A stretch of DNA of 64,000 nt, from contig NC_087377.1 of NCBI RefSeq assembly GCF_963675165.1, positions 10,464,632-10,528,631 of the forward strand. Direction: 5' to 3'. This document shows, piece by piece, positions 13,866-27,345 of the stretch (positions are counted from its first letter, which is position 1; each line of letters begins with the position of its first letter). The DNA is from Halichondria panicea. Lineage: Eukaryota; Porifera; Demospongiae; Suberitida; Halichondriidae. Position numbers and translations under genes: made by a program. Under the pieces are notes generated by a model. That model searched no databases and was not told the origin of the DNA. It worked only from the letters and a program-made list of their open reading frames with translations.

Positions 13866-14415
13866 TTAACAGTATTGGATTAGTGCGCCCAGAGTCAAAT
13901 ACATACAGCATGGTATATATCATGTCGATAAGTTTCAGTGAGTCATAATTGTTTACTATAATTATAGTACCAAACTGAATGGCACATATAGAATGAGCAC
14001 AAAAATTAGATAATGTGACACCATGCAGTAAGAAGGTATATATATACTGTATATACCGTATACCAGGTTCTTGAAACCCATGCAGGATATAATAATACGG
14101 TATAATTTATGTGTTGAACTTCATCTCTGACAAAGAAAGTAAACACTGGTAAGATTTTGCAGTGCATCATGCATTGTGTGAAGTACGTAAGATATTGGAT
14201 GTTGCAATGAGCTTACATATATACAATGACAGCAATATAGTTAAATAATTATAGGGGCCTGCAAACAGATGGGATAGTTGGTATATAGACCATTTCAGGT
14301 ATAAGGGGGATGTTTGAATCCATACACACACATAAGGAAATAACACTTTTAAGGAAAACATCCTAATTAGATCTAGTTGCAGTTGGGGAATTTTGGAACT
14401 AGATCTATATACAGC

Positions 14416-14422
14416 TATAAAA
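14416..14422 (+). promoter_or_regulatory. TATA box of g1
   Basis: TATAAAA lies 107 bp before the ATG, followed by an A-rich leader (AGAAACAAC) shared by all four secreted genes. Confidence 0.6.
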
Positions 14423-14522
14423 TTGGCAACCAGGCAGAAAAAAACAAACAGAAACAACACACAGCAAGCAAGCAAATAGTCAACTCTTCAATAAACAACA
14501 GTTTATCAGTAATACTGCAAAG

Positions 14523-16003
14523 ATGTCACAAATCAGTCAAGCTTTCTTCAGTGCACAAATGATCACTCTCCTACTGTGCACTTTCAATCTATTCACTACT
14601 ACAGGTGAGTTATAATAGTTTAACTATACTTGCAACTATACTAAAAATTATAGAGGACAGCCTTCGATCTGTGACACAAACATACAAGCATGCAGAGTTG
14701 TAACTGTGCTCACAGTTCTGTGCAACTGGTTTTAAATTAGCAGAACCGTAAAGCGAAACACCCTCTGTGAATTTTAAGCTACATGTCCGGCATGCAAGCA
14801 CGTGTATTAGACAATTTCTTTCGTTGTTAGTCAGTTATTAACGAAAGCATAATAATTATACATAATTATAGCTTCCTCAAAAGTCTCAGGTTAATTTTTT
14901 ACCTTGACTTGCATGACAGTGTAGCAATAATGCATGGAATTCATTCTGGCACTATTTTCTCTCTATCTATATAGCTGCTCCAATACAACTAGCCGTTGAC
15001 CCAGCCATCATCGAAACAGAATTGAACACATGGGCAAATTTCACTTGTACTCTCTCCTGCGAATTCAAAGACGACTTCAGGATTAGATGGTTTGCTGGAG
15101 ATACTACCCTCCGAGGCCGACTAATTCGACATGGCAACCCATCAAGAGTTATCGAAGAAGATGATACCTGTGAAACCCTCGGCACAGAAGGAAAATTCTG
15201 GCAAATACTGCGCATTCGAGTGGATTCGATAGACCTTAACAAGACCCCCGTACAGTGTATAGCCTCGCCTAAGACCAGGCAGAACACAGTCCACTTCAGC
15301 TCCTACTCTGTGCTGAAAGTAAATGGTGAGCCATCCTAATATATAAGACTATATATATTCATTTTCTTAACAACACAAATTTAGCCACTACTTAGTGTAT
15401 ACACACCATATTATAATTATAATAATTATATTATAATACTCATTATTCAACTGTTTAATATTATTATATGCGCTTTTGTCTATACAGCTCCAGTGCCGGA
15501 TGTTGAAAAGACTGTACCTGACTGCCATCAAACAGTACAAGGTGTGTAAATAGCATATAGACTAGACAAAACTGGATGCCTGCCCATGCACTAGTTAATG
15601 TATATATGCAATTGTGCATACGAAAAGGGACGATAGCTTTGTCTTATAAGGGTAAAGGTACACACTGTGTACTGTGTACAAAACCACGCAGGACGACAAA
15701 TTGTTTTATAACACCCCTTTAACAGCGGATAATACAACCTATGCACTCTCTTCCTATTGCGTGGGACTTTAATGCATGTATATGCCTATCAAAAATACAA
15801 TTGCACTTTTATTTGTATCTATAGGGACTGACTTATTTTAATTGGATTCATAGACCAATTCACTACCAACCACTTAATTATCCAACCACATGTTGTGCCT
15901 ATAGCCTGAATACCACTTGAGTACTCTTTAATTTTTCTTTACAGTCAATGATGAGTCTGTGACAACAACTCCTCAAGCACAAACTACAAAGTCATCAGAA
16001 TAA
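14523..16003 (+). CDS. Secreted single-Ig-domain protein, gene 1 (g1)
   Basis: Four coding exons, 14523-14604, 14975-15325, 15488-15541 and 15945-16003, give 181 residues; all junctions are phase 1 with GT-AG borders. Exon 1 encodes a hydrophobic signal peptide (starts MSQISQAFFSAQ). Exon 2 is a whole Ig-like domain: FTCTLSC for the B strand, IRWFAGD for the C-strand tryptophan, and VDSIDLNKTPVQC for the F strand, with one NFT glycosylation site. Exons 3 and 4 encode a short Thr/Gln-rich tail with a DCHQT cysteine; there is no membrane helix or lipid-anchor signal, so secretion is predicted. A TATA box is 107 bp upstream of the ATG. It is nearly identical to g2 and faces the decayed receptor P1. 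The family is not recognised by name; a soluble ligand or decoy role is inference. Confidence 0.87.
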
Positions 16004-16861
16004 TCGGTCTAAAGCCTATAAGAGTCCCAGCAAGCCCCTTTTCCAATCTGAACATTTTTATCTTGATGCAGAAGCAATTATCACAGTGTCTATATAATCA
16101 TAATTATAGTGCACATAATTATTCATACAGTCCTTGTTGACTATAAAAGAATTGAGTTTTTCTGTTCAACCATGAATGAGTATGATCTTTTTATACAAGA
16201 CAATCATCTACATTATTATCTACATGCATATGAATAAGCATACATCTTATGTCTTACAATATCATGCAGGGTGTCAGAGCATACATCTTATGTATATGGT
16301 ACTTGTAGGCAGAGTGACCTACACATTACCTGAACATCAGGCTGAGAAAAAATATAGCATGGCTTCGTTAATACAATTATTGTTTGGTTTTTGTAAAGGG
16401 GATGCGCAAACGCAGTCCCCCACACTAACAAAAATTGTGCACCCAAATTTCCCACGTTTGAGGAAATCGCAGGATGCAACTTGGCTGAGTGCAATGCACA
16501 AGTCTCCACCTGAGGGAACTGCCTTCTTGATCACAGTATCCCCTGTGCCAGGTAAGTTAACTAAGAGAAGTTGTAGCTCATGTTTTATAGGTCAGCTGAA
16601 ATCTCTCTCTTACTTGTGGTTTGTAATGCACGCTAGCACATCTCATGAATACTGTTAATTACCATTATTTTGTCATTATATTTATTGTGGATGCAGTGAT
16701 ACAGTATATACACCTCATTCTTAGCCGGTGTGTATGTGCATTCATGCAGTGGTTGATAGCTGTTAATTAGAGAGCAATCTAGTTCATATAATTATGTTAC
16801 TATCTCAGAAACGAGAGCAATTAATTGGATATTGGCTCACTTAACACTCAACATGTTTCCA

Positions 16862-18760
16862 TGCAGGGCGTCTTCTTCTCCTACAGTAGCAGTATCACCA
16901 CGAACATCACAGGCACCATAGCAACCACAACGACAGCTATCGTAGTTCTACCAATCAGTTCTCACCGCCTGCAAATATTAGGGTGATTACCAAACATAAT
17001 AATTTATTATGTTAATGGATTGTTGTACCTAAAGTTCATACAAAATCATGCGATTGAAACACAACAGACAAGAAACTGTTGCAATACAGTGAATACATTG
17101 TTTGGGAACAACCAACGACCATATATAATATAAAGAGGATGTAGTTTTGCTGGGAGATAATTGGGATCTATTTAAAAGCTCCCATTACGTCCTTTATTTG
17201 GCTGGAATTAATGTCCTTCGTATGTGATTATAGAAAGCAATGTAATGGTATGCAAGTGTGCAAACAGAGTTCAGCTAACAGTTCATACATTTATGTCACG
17301 GTAATGTTCAAATTATTATCAGCTATATGCTAGCTATAGCTATTGGAGAGATTACATTAAGTCCGTACATTTGGTATGAAACAGAGCATGTGCAGGTATA
17401 ACGTCAGAATTGCCTGTCATCAGTGGACTCCCTAGAGGCCTGTCAACTGAGGGAGTGAAAACAGGGAATTGCCATGGTAATCCGTACCAATAATTATAGG
17501 TATGGTAGTATAAACAACAATTCAAATGAACAAAAGTAATTACATGTAAGTAATACGGACCGAACCACACAGGTTTCAGGGGAGTAATTATAGTGGCATA
17601 CAATCTGAAGAATCTTATTTGGGATGCCATTGCAGCCATTGCAGCTTTTTCAGAGTAGTGCATAGCAACATTTGTCTTATGCACCATTCTCTGTATGCAA
17701 ATGAAAAAGAGGATTCAAATGGTGCAGGTGCTTAATTAGGCGGAAAATATAAAGTAAAGGGACTGCACTTGCCTGTCGACAAAAAAATGAAGCAGGTATT
17801 AAAGTAAAGTACATACATACCAGATATATCAGTACAGTGTGGACATATAATACACATCCATTGCACTAGCTAATGATACTTTAATATGTTGCCATATATA
17901 GCTATAATAGATCAAGTGCTAGCTGAGGAAACGGGTTAAAGTCAGATTGCTTGGAAGAATAAAGCTATAAGAATGATAAAACGGCATGGTGAAGCAATAC
18001 TTTTCTGGCTACAGTCATACAAGAGAAATTGATGTATACCTATGCATGCACCGCACAGCTAGGTTTAAAATCTCAAAAACTGAGTACATATATAAAGTGA
18101 AACCTATCCATAGCGGTCACTCCATAGCGGTCACTCCATAGCGGTCACCCTATGGACAGACCAACCAGCAGTGGTGGTAATAAAGGGGTGGCCCTACTAA
18201 CAAAGGTAAAAGCACATGCTAAGGAGGTTTTAACTGGGCTGTGTTATAATTATAGAGGATAACCAAAATAGACAGCTAGTTTTTAATGTAGCGCCACGGC
18301 TATTGCTAATTGATACATGTATGGACGTAATGCTTTATCTTAAAAAGTATATATAAACTAAGCTCTCCACATCCAAAGGAAAGGGAAACTTGTAGACAGG
18401 AAACAAACTTCATACCACATACTATGGTATCAGGTTCAGGTCACTGCAAGGAGGTCACGGGAAGTTGTGGGTTGTGTCTAGAGTGTACAAAGAAGATGGC
18501 TTTCTTACTTCCTGAGACTGAGTGATTGTGGGTGATTGTATACAGTACAAAGTGATCAAAGGAACGCAAACACAACTGATGGGGCTTCATACTTTATTTG
18601 CACCATACTAATTACATATATAGGGCTAGAAGGCAGGTATATATACTGATATCTATATATAATAATTCAGACAGACGCCCAGTAACAATTGAAAAAGAAC
18701 TTACCTGCAAACAGCAGCTTGTCAAAATTCTGAGAATTCAGGACGGGGAACTAAGTTCTT
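16862..18760 (-). pseudogene. Decayed receptor copy P2
   Basis: Relics: the membrane exon at about 16866-16977, the linker exon at about 17405-17490, intron-derived sequence near 18230-18560 that also occurs in front of the FN3 exon in receptor B and in P4, and a copy of receptor A's noncoding first exon and its donor at about 18660-18745. The Ig and FN3 exons are gone. Because its 5' region matches receptor A's, and no secreted gene follows, P2 is the A-type copy of the duplicated unit. Confidence 0.65.
18106..18165. repeat. Short tandem CCATAGCGGTCACT repeat
   Basis: Three direct copies of a 14-16 bp unit; a shorter version is at about 26493-26520 and a degraded one at about 35175. Confidence 0.6.
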
Positions 18761-19847
18761 TGTTGGAGTAGCTTTACTATATTTTATCAACTCTTTAATA
18801 AACACTGCACCAGTCCTGCTTTTTCATGTCAAAAAATCAACAGAATGGCAAATTTCCCTCCATAGAATGTTAATAATTTTGCCATAAAGCTATGTCATAG
18901 CTTTATAGCCTATGAATAGCATTATTTTGCAAATCCATGAATTAAAATCCAAGACTATAAGAAGCCTATATAATCATTATACAGAAGCTCTTATACTTGC
19001 ACTTCTAATTGAGCAGCTGTAGCAGTCTATAGCTAGCTATACACAGACACACAAACACACTACCATAATTATACCTGACTTACGCATGAGCACTGTTCAC
19101 GCTCAATGCACCTTACTTTAAATTAGCACCTTACGTTATGTGTAATATTTACTACTACCTTAACCGTGATTTGATGTTGATATCACATAACAATCCTCAT
19201 TGTTAATGCTCCACTTCCTCCCTTTGTTGTTGTGCGAGCCTCTGGGGCCTCACTCCACGTATTTAATTACCTTTTTTGCCTCACTTTGCTTTAGCCTCAC
19301 TTTACCTGTATTGTCAGTTGACGTTTTGCTTCTCAATCTAAGAATTTGATTAAGCTACACTGTGAAGTCAATTTGTCTGTAACTATAGTTGTTTTTGCCT
19401 ATAATTATAGCCATGCATGCAGGAGCCTCTCAGCTAATTTGTCTAGCCTGTCTAGAATCCCTTTACACCAAGATAAGAGCTCAACACGCACCGAGGCAAA
19501 ATAACATACGTATAGACCACACAGGTTACTAACATAACATTTTCCCCTATTGTGCCATTGCAGCACGTAAGATGATGGATTGCGATACACGCCGCTAAAA
19601 TCTCTCATAATTGTGGTTTGTAATGCGTGATGCTAGCTCGACATGATCAGATCATTCTATTGTGGATACAGTGATACCATGCATCATATATATAATTATA
19701 CACCTGTTAATTAAAGAGCGATCTAGCACATATATCACCATCTCAAAAGGGAATGGATATTGATTCACTTAACTCTCAAACTTGATGAAAATACATGTAT
19801 TATACTGAGGGGGGCACTGATTGTTTTGCATCATGATAATTAATTAT

Positions 19848-22275
19848 ATCTCTACGGCGTCTTCTTCTCTTACAGTAGCAGAGTTGCCACGGACACAACA
19901 AGCACCATGCATGGCGACCACAACAAAGACTATCGTAAAAAACACCACTAATCTGTACATAGGTATTCTCACTGCCTGTAAAGATTATGGTGGTTTACCT
20001 AGTACGTTTAACTATCAATTATAGCTTGTTGTATATACCTTACAAAATCATGCATATATACAATTGGGATTGAAACACGTATATACAGCAGACAAGAATT
20101 TAAACTGTTGCAATATACAGAGATGAGCCATGAACTATAAATAAAGGACATCATTGTTTGGGAACAACCAATGACCAAAGTATATAGACAGGATGTAGGT
20201 TTGAGGGAAATGGGATTGGGACCTATTAATTTAACCTCCCATTATAGAGGCTCTTTATTTGGCTGGACTGTCCTTTGTACTGACGTTCAATTGTGTTACC
20301 AATAATTATATGTTATATGCAAGTGTGCAAACAGAGTTCAGTAACAGTTCATTCAAATTATTATCAGCTATGCTCTATAGCTATTGGAGAGATTACATCA
20401 TATACAATGAGTCTATACATTTGGTATGAAACAGAGCATGTGCGGCAATGTCAGAATTACCTGTCATCAGTGGAATCCCTATATAAGCCTGTCACTGAGG
20501 AGGTGAGGACAAGGAATTGGTAATTTGTACCTATAGATACGGTAGTAAACAACAATTCACATGAGGCCGGTAAACAAATGACATGCATGGTAATTACGTC
20601 GGTATGTATAGAGATCTATATGGACCCACCAAGGTTTCATGGAAGTTTTTATAGCGACTTACAATCTGAGGAATGTACACCTGAAATTAAAGTCCCAACA
20701 GGAAAGAGTTAAGCATATGGATAGTATAATTCTATGCACTGACAACAGAAGAGACAGTAACGAGTATGAACCTCGCTATACATTCAAACAACGGAACCCT
20801 TTTAGCTATAATAACTAGAGCACTGAAGTGTAAACCCTCAGCGTTAATTTGAGGTTTAGTGAGTTTACAGCCTCGAGTCAAAGCCGCGTGTACATTTAGG
20901 CCAACGTGCAGGTTCGAGCGTTTTAGCTTTTTAGATTTTGCTCGCTTTTATTTGACACCGAAGCTAACATAAGTATATGTTATAATATAATATTCCTCGA
21001 AACAAACCTTAATTGATTGTTTACTGAATGTGAGTGACGTTGGTTGATGCACTTGTTTAGCATATTAAAGGATAGACTCTACGTACCTCTATTGTGAGGG
21101 GCTAAGCCATCTCTCCGATCCGAGTTCAAACTCATGTCTATATATATAAGGTTAGTAGGTCTCATACACAGTTTGGTATGAGCAGACATTAAAATTAATG
21201 TGGAAATCCCAAAAAATAAATACAAATTACAAAGTTTGTTATAAGCATTATAAGTGGTATAGGTGGTCTCCGTGATCGAGATGTGATACCATAATAATAG
21301 TTTGACCAATAATCATTTAATAGACAATAATGACCTCCCAAGTAATATGAGCAATGCAGGTGGTATACAAGTGCCAAACTTTTGGGGTGAGAAATGAAAC
21401 ATTACCTCATACTAGTACTGTCCCACAGATATAATTAGACAATAGTAAATTATTGTTGAATAACATACAAACCGCATAAGACACAGAAACAAGGAGGGAG
21501 AACAATGTGTAATATTATTATATTGCATGTGCAGCAGGATCAGTTTAACATACTCCTCTTTATAGGAGAAGTATAGACAATACTTTCCATCAATTTAATT
21601 TATGTTAAGCAGTTTCAAAATCACAAGTGGCCCTCCAACAAATCTGAACAATATCATCACAAGTCCTGCATGCATGTATACATAATTATTATATTGACTG
21701 TATTTGGGCTCTTGTCTGTATAGCATGTGTAAAACATTTCACGGGTGGGATGATTGCTTGACTATAGCACTTTGCCACTACTGAATGGTCTAAATTATTA
21801 GAGCTAGTGTTGAAAAATCATTCCCCTTACTCCTTTTTAGGTTTGTGGACATTGTAGTGCTGAGACATGTGACTATTTTTATAATGGCAATTAAGATTAG
21901 GTAAACTGTGTTGTCCCTCGTTAACTGTATACAGTGGAATGTTCAAACAGGAAATGAACAAGGCTATGCATTCAATGACTGTATGATGCTTATTACATCA
22001 TATACAAGACTGTGTGATGCATACAATGATCAACTTAACAGTATTGGATTAGTGCGTCCATCCAGAGTCAAATACATACAGCATGGTATATATCATACTG
22101 ATGTCGATAAGTTTCAGTGAGTCATAATTGTTTACTATAATTATAGTACCAAACTGAATGGCACATATAGAATGAGCACAAAAATTAGATAATGTGACAC
22201 CATGCAGTAAGAAGGTATATATACTAATAATAATATAATATAAGGTATACTGCATGGGAATTGTTTGAATGATAT
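19848..22275 (-). pseudogene. Decayed receptor copy P3 (duplicate of P1)
   Basis: Near-identical to P1: membrane exon relic about 19852-19975, linker about 20460-20530, FN3-like relic about 21022-21190. Relative to P1 it lacks about 280 bp holding the Ig relic (compare 13580-13870 with 22025-22045). A short Ig fragment appears in inverted orientation near 22252-22275. P3 is head-to-head with g2. Confidence 0.72.
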
Positions 22276-22649
22276 TATACTGTATATACCGTATACCAGG
22301 TTCTTGAAACCCATGCAGGATATAATAATACGGTATAATTTATGTGTTGAACTTCATCTCTGACAAAGAAAGTAAACACTGGTAACATTTTGCAGTGCAT
22401 CATGCATTGTGTGAAGTATGTAAGATATTGGATGTTGCAATGAGCTTACATATATACAATGACAGCAATATAGTTAAATAATTATAGGGGCCTGCAAACA
22501 GATGGGATAGTTGGTATATAGACCATTTCAGGTATAAGGGGGATGTTTGAATCCATACACACACATAAGGAAGTAACACTTTTAAGGAAACTGACATCCT
22601 AATTAGATCTAGTTGCAGTTGGGGAATTTTGGAACTAGGTCTATACAGC

Positions 22650-22656
22650 TATAAAA
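22650..22656 (+). promoter_or_regulatory. TATA box of g2
   Basis: TATAAAA 105 bp before the ATG, at the position equivalent to g1. Confidence 0.6.
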
Positions 22657-22754
22657 TAGGCAACCAGGCAGAAAAAAACAAACAGAAACAACATACAGCA
22701 AGCAAGCAAATAGTCAACTCTTCAATAAACAACAGTATCAGTAATACTGCAAAG

Positions 22755-24237
22755 ATGTCACAAATCAGTCAAGCTCTCTTCAGTGCACAAATGATCACTC
22801 TCCTACTGTGCAGTTTCAATCTATTCACTACTACAGGTGAGTTATACAGTTTAACTATACTTGCGACTATACTTAACATTTTAGAGGACAGCCTTCGATC
22901 TGTGACACAAACATGCATACAAGCATGCAGAGTTGTAACTGAGCTCACAGTTCTGTGCAACTGGTTTTAAATTAGCAGAACCGTAAAGCAAAACACCCTC
23001 TGTGAATTTAAAGCATGGAGGTTTAAGCTATATCATGTCCGGCATGCAAGTACGTGTATTAGACAATTTCTTTAGTTGTTAGTCAGTTATAATGAAAGCA
23101 TAATAATTATACATAATTATAGCTTCCTCAAAAGTCTCAGGTTAATTTTTTACCTTGACTTGCATGACAGTGTAGCAATAATGGACTGGCACTTTTCTCT
23201 CTATCTATAGCTGCTCCAATACAACTAGCCGTTGACCCAGCCATCATCGAAACAGAACTGAACACATGGGCAAATTTCACTTGTACTCTCTCCTGCGAAT
23301 TCAAAGACGACTTCAGGATTAGATGGTTTGCTGGAGATACTACCCTCCGAGGCCGACTAATTCGACATGGCAACCCATCAAGAGTTATCGAAGAAGATGA
23401 TACCTGTGGAATCCCCGGCACAGAAGGAAAATTCTGGCAAATACTACGCATACGAGTGGATTCGATAGACCTTAACAAGACCCCCGTACAGTGTATAGCC
23501 TCGCCTAAGACCAGGCAGAACACAGTCCACTTCAGCTCCTACTCTGTGCTGAAAGTAAATGGTGAGCCATCCTAATATATAAGACTATATATTCATTTTC
23601 TTAACAACACAAATTTAGCCACTACTTAGTGTATACACACCATATTATAATTATAATATATATATAATACTCATTATTCAAGTATTATATGCACTTTTGT
23701 CTATACAGCTCCAGTGCCGGATGTTGAAAAGACTGTACCTGACTGCCATCAAACAGTACAAGGTGTGTAAATAGCATATAGACTAGACAAAACTGGATGC
23801 CTACCCATACACTAGTTAATGCATATATGCAATCGTGTATACGAAAAGGGACGATAGCTTTGTCTTATAAGGGTAAAGGTACACACTGTGTACTGTGTAC
23901 AAAACCACGCAGGACGACAAATTGTTTTATAACACCCCTTTAACAGCGGATAATACAACCTATGCACTCTCTTCCTATTGCGTGGGACTTTAATGTATGT
24001 ATACGCAGTTATTAATGCAATCTATCAAAAATACAACCATGCACTTTTATTTGTATCTATAGGGACTGAATTATTTTAATTGGATTCATAGACCAATTCA
24101 TTACCAACCACTTAATTATCCAACCACATGTTGTGCCTATAGCCTGAATACCACTTGAGTACTCTTTTTTCTTTACAGTCAATGATGAGTCTGTGACAAC
24201 AACTCCTCAAGCCCAAACTACAAAGTCATCAGAATAA
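22755..24237 (+). CDS. Secreted single-Ig-domain protein, gene 2 (g2)
   Basis: Exons 22755-22836, 23211-23561, 23709-23762 and 24179-24237 encode 181 residues with the same phase-1 structure as g1, from which it differs by very few residues. The Ig domain keeps the FTCTLSC, RWFAGD and VQC landmarks. Around residue 96 it reads DTCGIPG, as in g4, while g1 reads DTCETLG; this could reflect local gene conversion. It lies in the younger copy of an approximately 8.2-kb tandem duplication (g1 to g2 start distance 8232 bp). Its upstream head-to-head receptor copy (P3) has decayed, yet this gene has no stop, frameshift or damaged splice site, which suggests selection on the secreted product. Confidence 0.87.
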
Positions 24238-25069
24238 TCGGTCTAAAGCCTATAAGAGTCCCAGCAAGCCCCTTCGAATCAGAACATTTTTATCTTCAAG
24301 CAATTATCACAGTGTCTATATAATCATAATTATAGTGCGCATAATTATTATACAGTCCTTGTTGACTATAAAAGAATTGAGTTTTTCTGTTCAACCATGA
24401 ATGAGTATGATCTTTTTATACAAGACAATCATCTACATAATTATCTACATGCATATGAATAAGCATACATCTTATATGTCTTACAATACCATGCAGGGTG
24501 TCAGAGCATACATCTTATGTATATGGTACTTGTAGGCAGAGTGACCTACACATTACCTGAAAATCAGGCTGAGAAAAAATATAGCATGGCTTCGTTAATA
24601 TAATTATTGTTTGGTTTTTGTAAAGGGGATGCGCAAACGCAGTCCCCCACACTAACAAAAATTGTGCACCCGAATTTCCCACGTTTGGGGAAATTGCAGG
24701 ATGCAACTTGGCTGAGTGCAATGCACAAGTCTCTACCTGAGGGAACTGCCTTCTTGATCATAGTATCCCCGTGTGCCAGGTAAGTTAACTAAGAAAAGTT
24801 GTAGCTCATGTTTTATAGGCCGCTGAAATCTCTCTCTTACTTGTGGTTTGTAATGCACGCGCTAGCACATCTCATGAATACTGTTAATTACCATTATTTT
24901 GTCATATATTTATTGTGGATGCAGTGATACAGTATATACACCTCATTCTTAGCCAGTGTGCATGTGCATTCGTGCAGTGGTTGATAGCTGTTAATTAAAG
25001 AGCAATCTAGTTCACATAATTATGTTACTATAATTATTGGCTCACTTAACACTCAACATGTTTTGCATA

Positions 25070-27345
25070 CCTCCATATATAGCGTCTTCTTCTCTTACAG
25101 TAGCAGTGTCACCACGGACATCACAGGCACCAGCGTAACCACAACGACAGCTATCGTAGTTCTACCAATCAGCTCACCGCCTGCAAACATTAGGGTAATT
25201 AGTTTACCTATGTTAATGGCTTGTTGTACCTACGTATAATTGTAATAAGGTTCATATAAAATCATGCGATTGAAACACAGCAGACAAGAAACTGTTGCAA
25301 TGCAGTGAATTCATGAAGATCATTGTTTGGGAACAACCAAAGACCATATTACATTATAATTATAAAGAGGATGTAGTTTTGCTGGGAGACAATTGGGACT
25401 ATTTAAAAGCTCCAATTACATCCTAGCTTTATTTAGCTGGAATGTTCTATGTATGTGCAATTATGGAAAAGCAATGTAATGGTATAATTATATGCAAGTG
25501 TGCAAACAGAGTTCAGCTAACAGTTCATACATTTATGTCACTCAAATTATTATCAGCTATATGCTAGCTATAGCTGTTGGAGAGATTACATTAAGTCCAA
25601 TGCTGGTATGAAACAGAGCATGTGCAGGTAACGTCAGAATTACCTGTCACCAGTGGAATCCCTCTATAGGCCTGTCACTGCATGCATGAGGGAGTGAGGA
25701 CAAGGAATTGGTAATCCGTACCGATAGGTATGGTAGTAAACAACAATTCAAATGTAATTATATGGAAAAAAGATGTTACAGTAAGTAATACGAACCGAAC
25801 CACACAGGTTTCAGGGAAGTAATTATAGTGGTATAACATCTGAGGAATCTTATTTGGGATGCCATTGCAGCCAATGCAGCTTCTCTGTATGCAAATGAAA
25901 AAGAGGATTCAAAATAATGGTGCAGGTGCTTAGGCTGAAAATATAAACGGTATAAGGGTCGACAAAAAAATGAAGCAGGTATTGAAGCAAGGTACATACA
26001 TATACCAGGTATATCAGTACAGTGTGGACGTATAATACACATGCCATCCATTGCACTAATGATATTCTTAGATATGACACCATAATTAATACGTTGCATA
26101 GCTATGTAGATCAAGTGTTAGCTGAGGAAACAGGTAAAGTCATATTGCTCAGAAGAATGAAGCTATATATAAAGTGACTATTTAGAATGTCATTGACCGT
26201 TTCTTTTTCATTGCAATCTGTTTCTTAATTGGCTCACCATTATAGAACTGCATGGTGAAGCAATAACTTTCTGGCTACAGTCATACTTCACATTGAAAGA
26301 AATCTTCCACATCAGTCTTAAAATCAATAATTTAGCTCAATAGAAACAGTGCACGTCTACCTAACTGCGTACGAATAGTTTGTTAATTTAATTTGTACAT
26401 TCCTTTGAGAGAAACTGATGAATATTATGCATGCACAGCACAAGTTTAAAGTCTCAAAGGCATTGTACACAAAATTGATTATAACCATATATAGCGGTCA
26501 CTCCATAGCAGTCACCCTATAGACAGACCAAGGTAAAATCATGGGCTGTGTTATAGAGGATGACCAAAATGGACAGTTAGTTTTCAATGTAGCGCCACGG
26601 CTATTGCTAATTGATGCGCATGGAGGTATAATGCTTCTCTTAAAAAGTATATACACTAAACAAAACAAGCTCTCCACATCCAAGGAAAGGGAAACTCGCA
26701 GACAGGAAACAAACTTCATCCCACTGTACTGTGGTATCAGGTTCAGAAGCTTACATGCAGGAAGTTGTGGGGTTGTGTCTATAGTGTGTACAAAGAGGAT
26801 TATATGGCTTTCTTACTTCCTGAGACTGAGTGATTGTGGGTGATTGTGTACAATGCAGAGTGACCAAACACAACTGATGGGGCTTCAAGCTTATTTGCAC
26901 CTAGCATGTGCTGTAACTGTGCAGCATTATAATTACTGTTGTAACAATGAAAACATATAACTATGGTGCAATAAAATACGAATTTCAGCACACAATTCAT
27001 CAATTTATTACTAGCATTAAGGTCAGTACACTGTTTTACTGATACCAAGAGTTCATTAGGATGATAATGAACTCTTGCTGATACTGATATAGCTTTACTT
27101 CACTCACGTATAATATAAGAAAGCCTCCTGTGCATGACTTGTCCTACTTGCCCCTCCCCGATATCGCTACTAATCGCCACGTTCACCACCAGCACATCAT
27201 ATCCTCCCATCCCACTCAGTGGGAAGCTCGTCTCATTGCTATATATATACCAATATAGAGTGAAGTGCGGAGGCCAGCTCACGTGGAGGAGGGTGCTGTT
27301 GACAGCTGTTATCACAGGCTCAGGAGGGGAGGGGGGTCCTGTAGG
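25070..27345 (-). pseudogene. Decayed receptor copy P4
   Basis: Relics on the minus strand: membrane exon about 25078-25190, linker about 25635-25722, and a well preserved first FN3 exon at about 27110-27345. That exon still has its acceptor and the PPSPPEP...SWPP start, but has lost the TWTNHSITHYNITLTN region by deletion. No Ig or signal exon is visible. P4 is head-to-head with g3. Confidence 0.72.

Larger units (their letters stand above)
11141..18250. repeat. Tandem locus unit, copy 1 (P1, g1, P2)
   Basis: Collinear with 19510-26600: same relics, same secreted gene, same introns. The offset falls from about 8.37 kb at the left to 8.23 kb at g1 because of indels. Confidence 0.8.
19510..26600. 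repeat. Tandem locus unit, copy 2 (P3, g2, P4)
   Basis: Partner of 11141-18250. It lacks the 760-bp element and the Ig relic found in copy 1. Confidence 0.8.

Noticed and set aside
14967-15287. Minus-strand open frame of 106 codons
   Set aside because: Antisense shadow of the g1 Ig exon; the same shadow occurs behind each copy (23137, 29247, 39339).
16176-16658. 160-codon open frame behind g1
   Set aside because: The equivalent frame is interrupted in the duplicate behind g2 (about 24.4-24.8 kb), it overlaps the g1 3' flank, and it has no domain or signal.
18106-18165. CRISPR-like short direct repeats
   Set aside because: Units are immediately adjacent with no spacers; it is a short tandem repeat in an animal genome.
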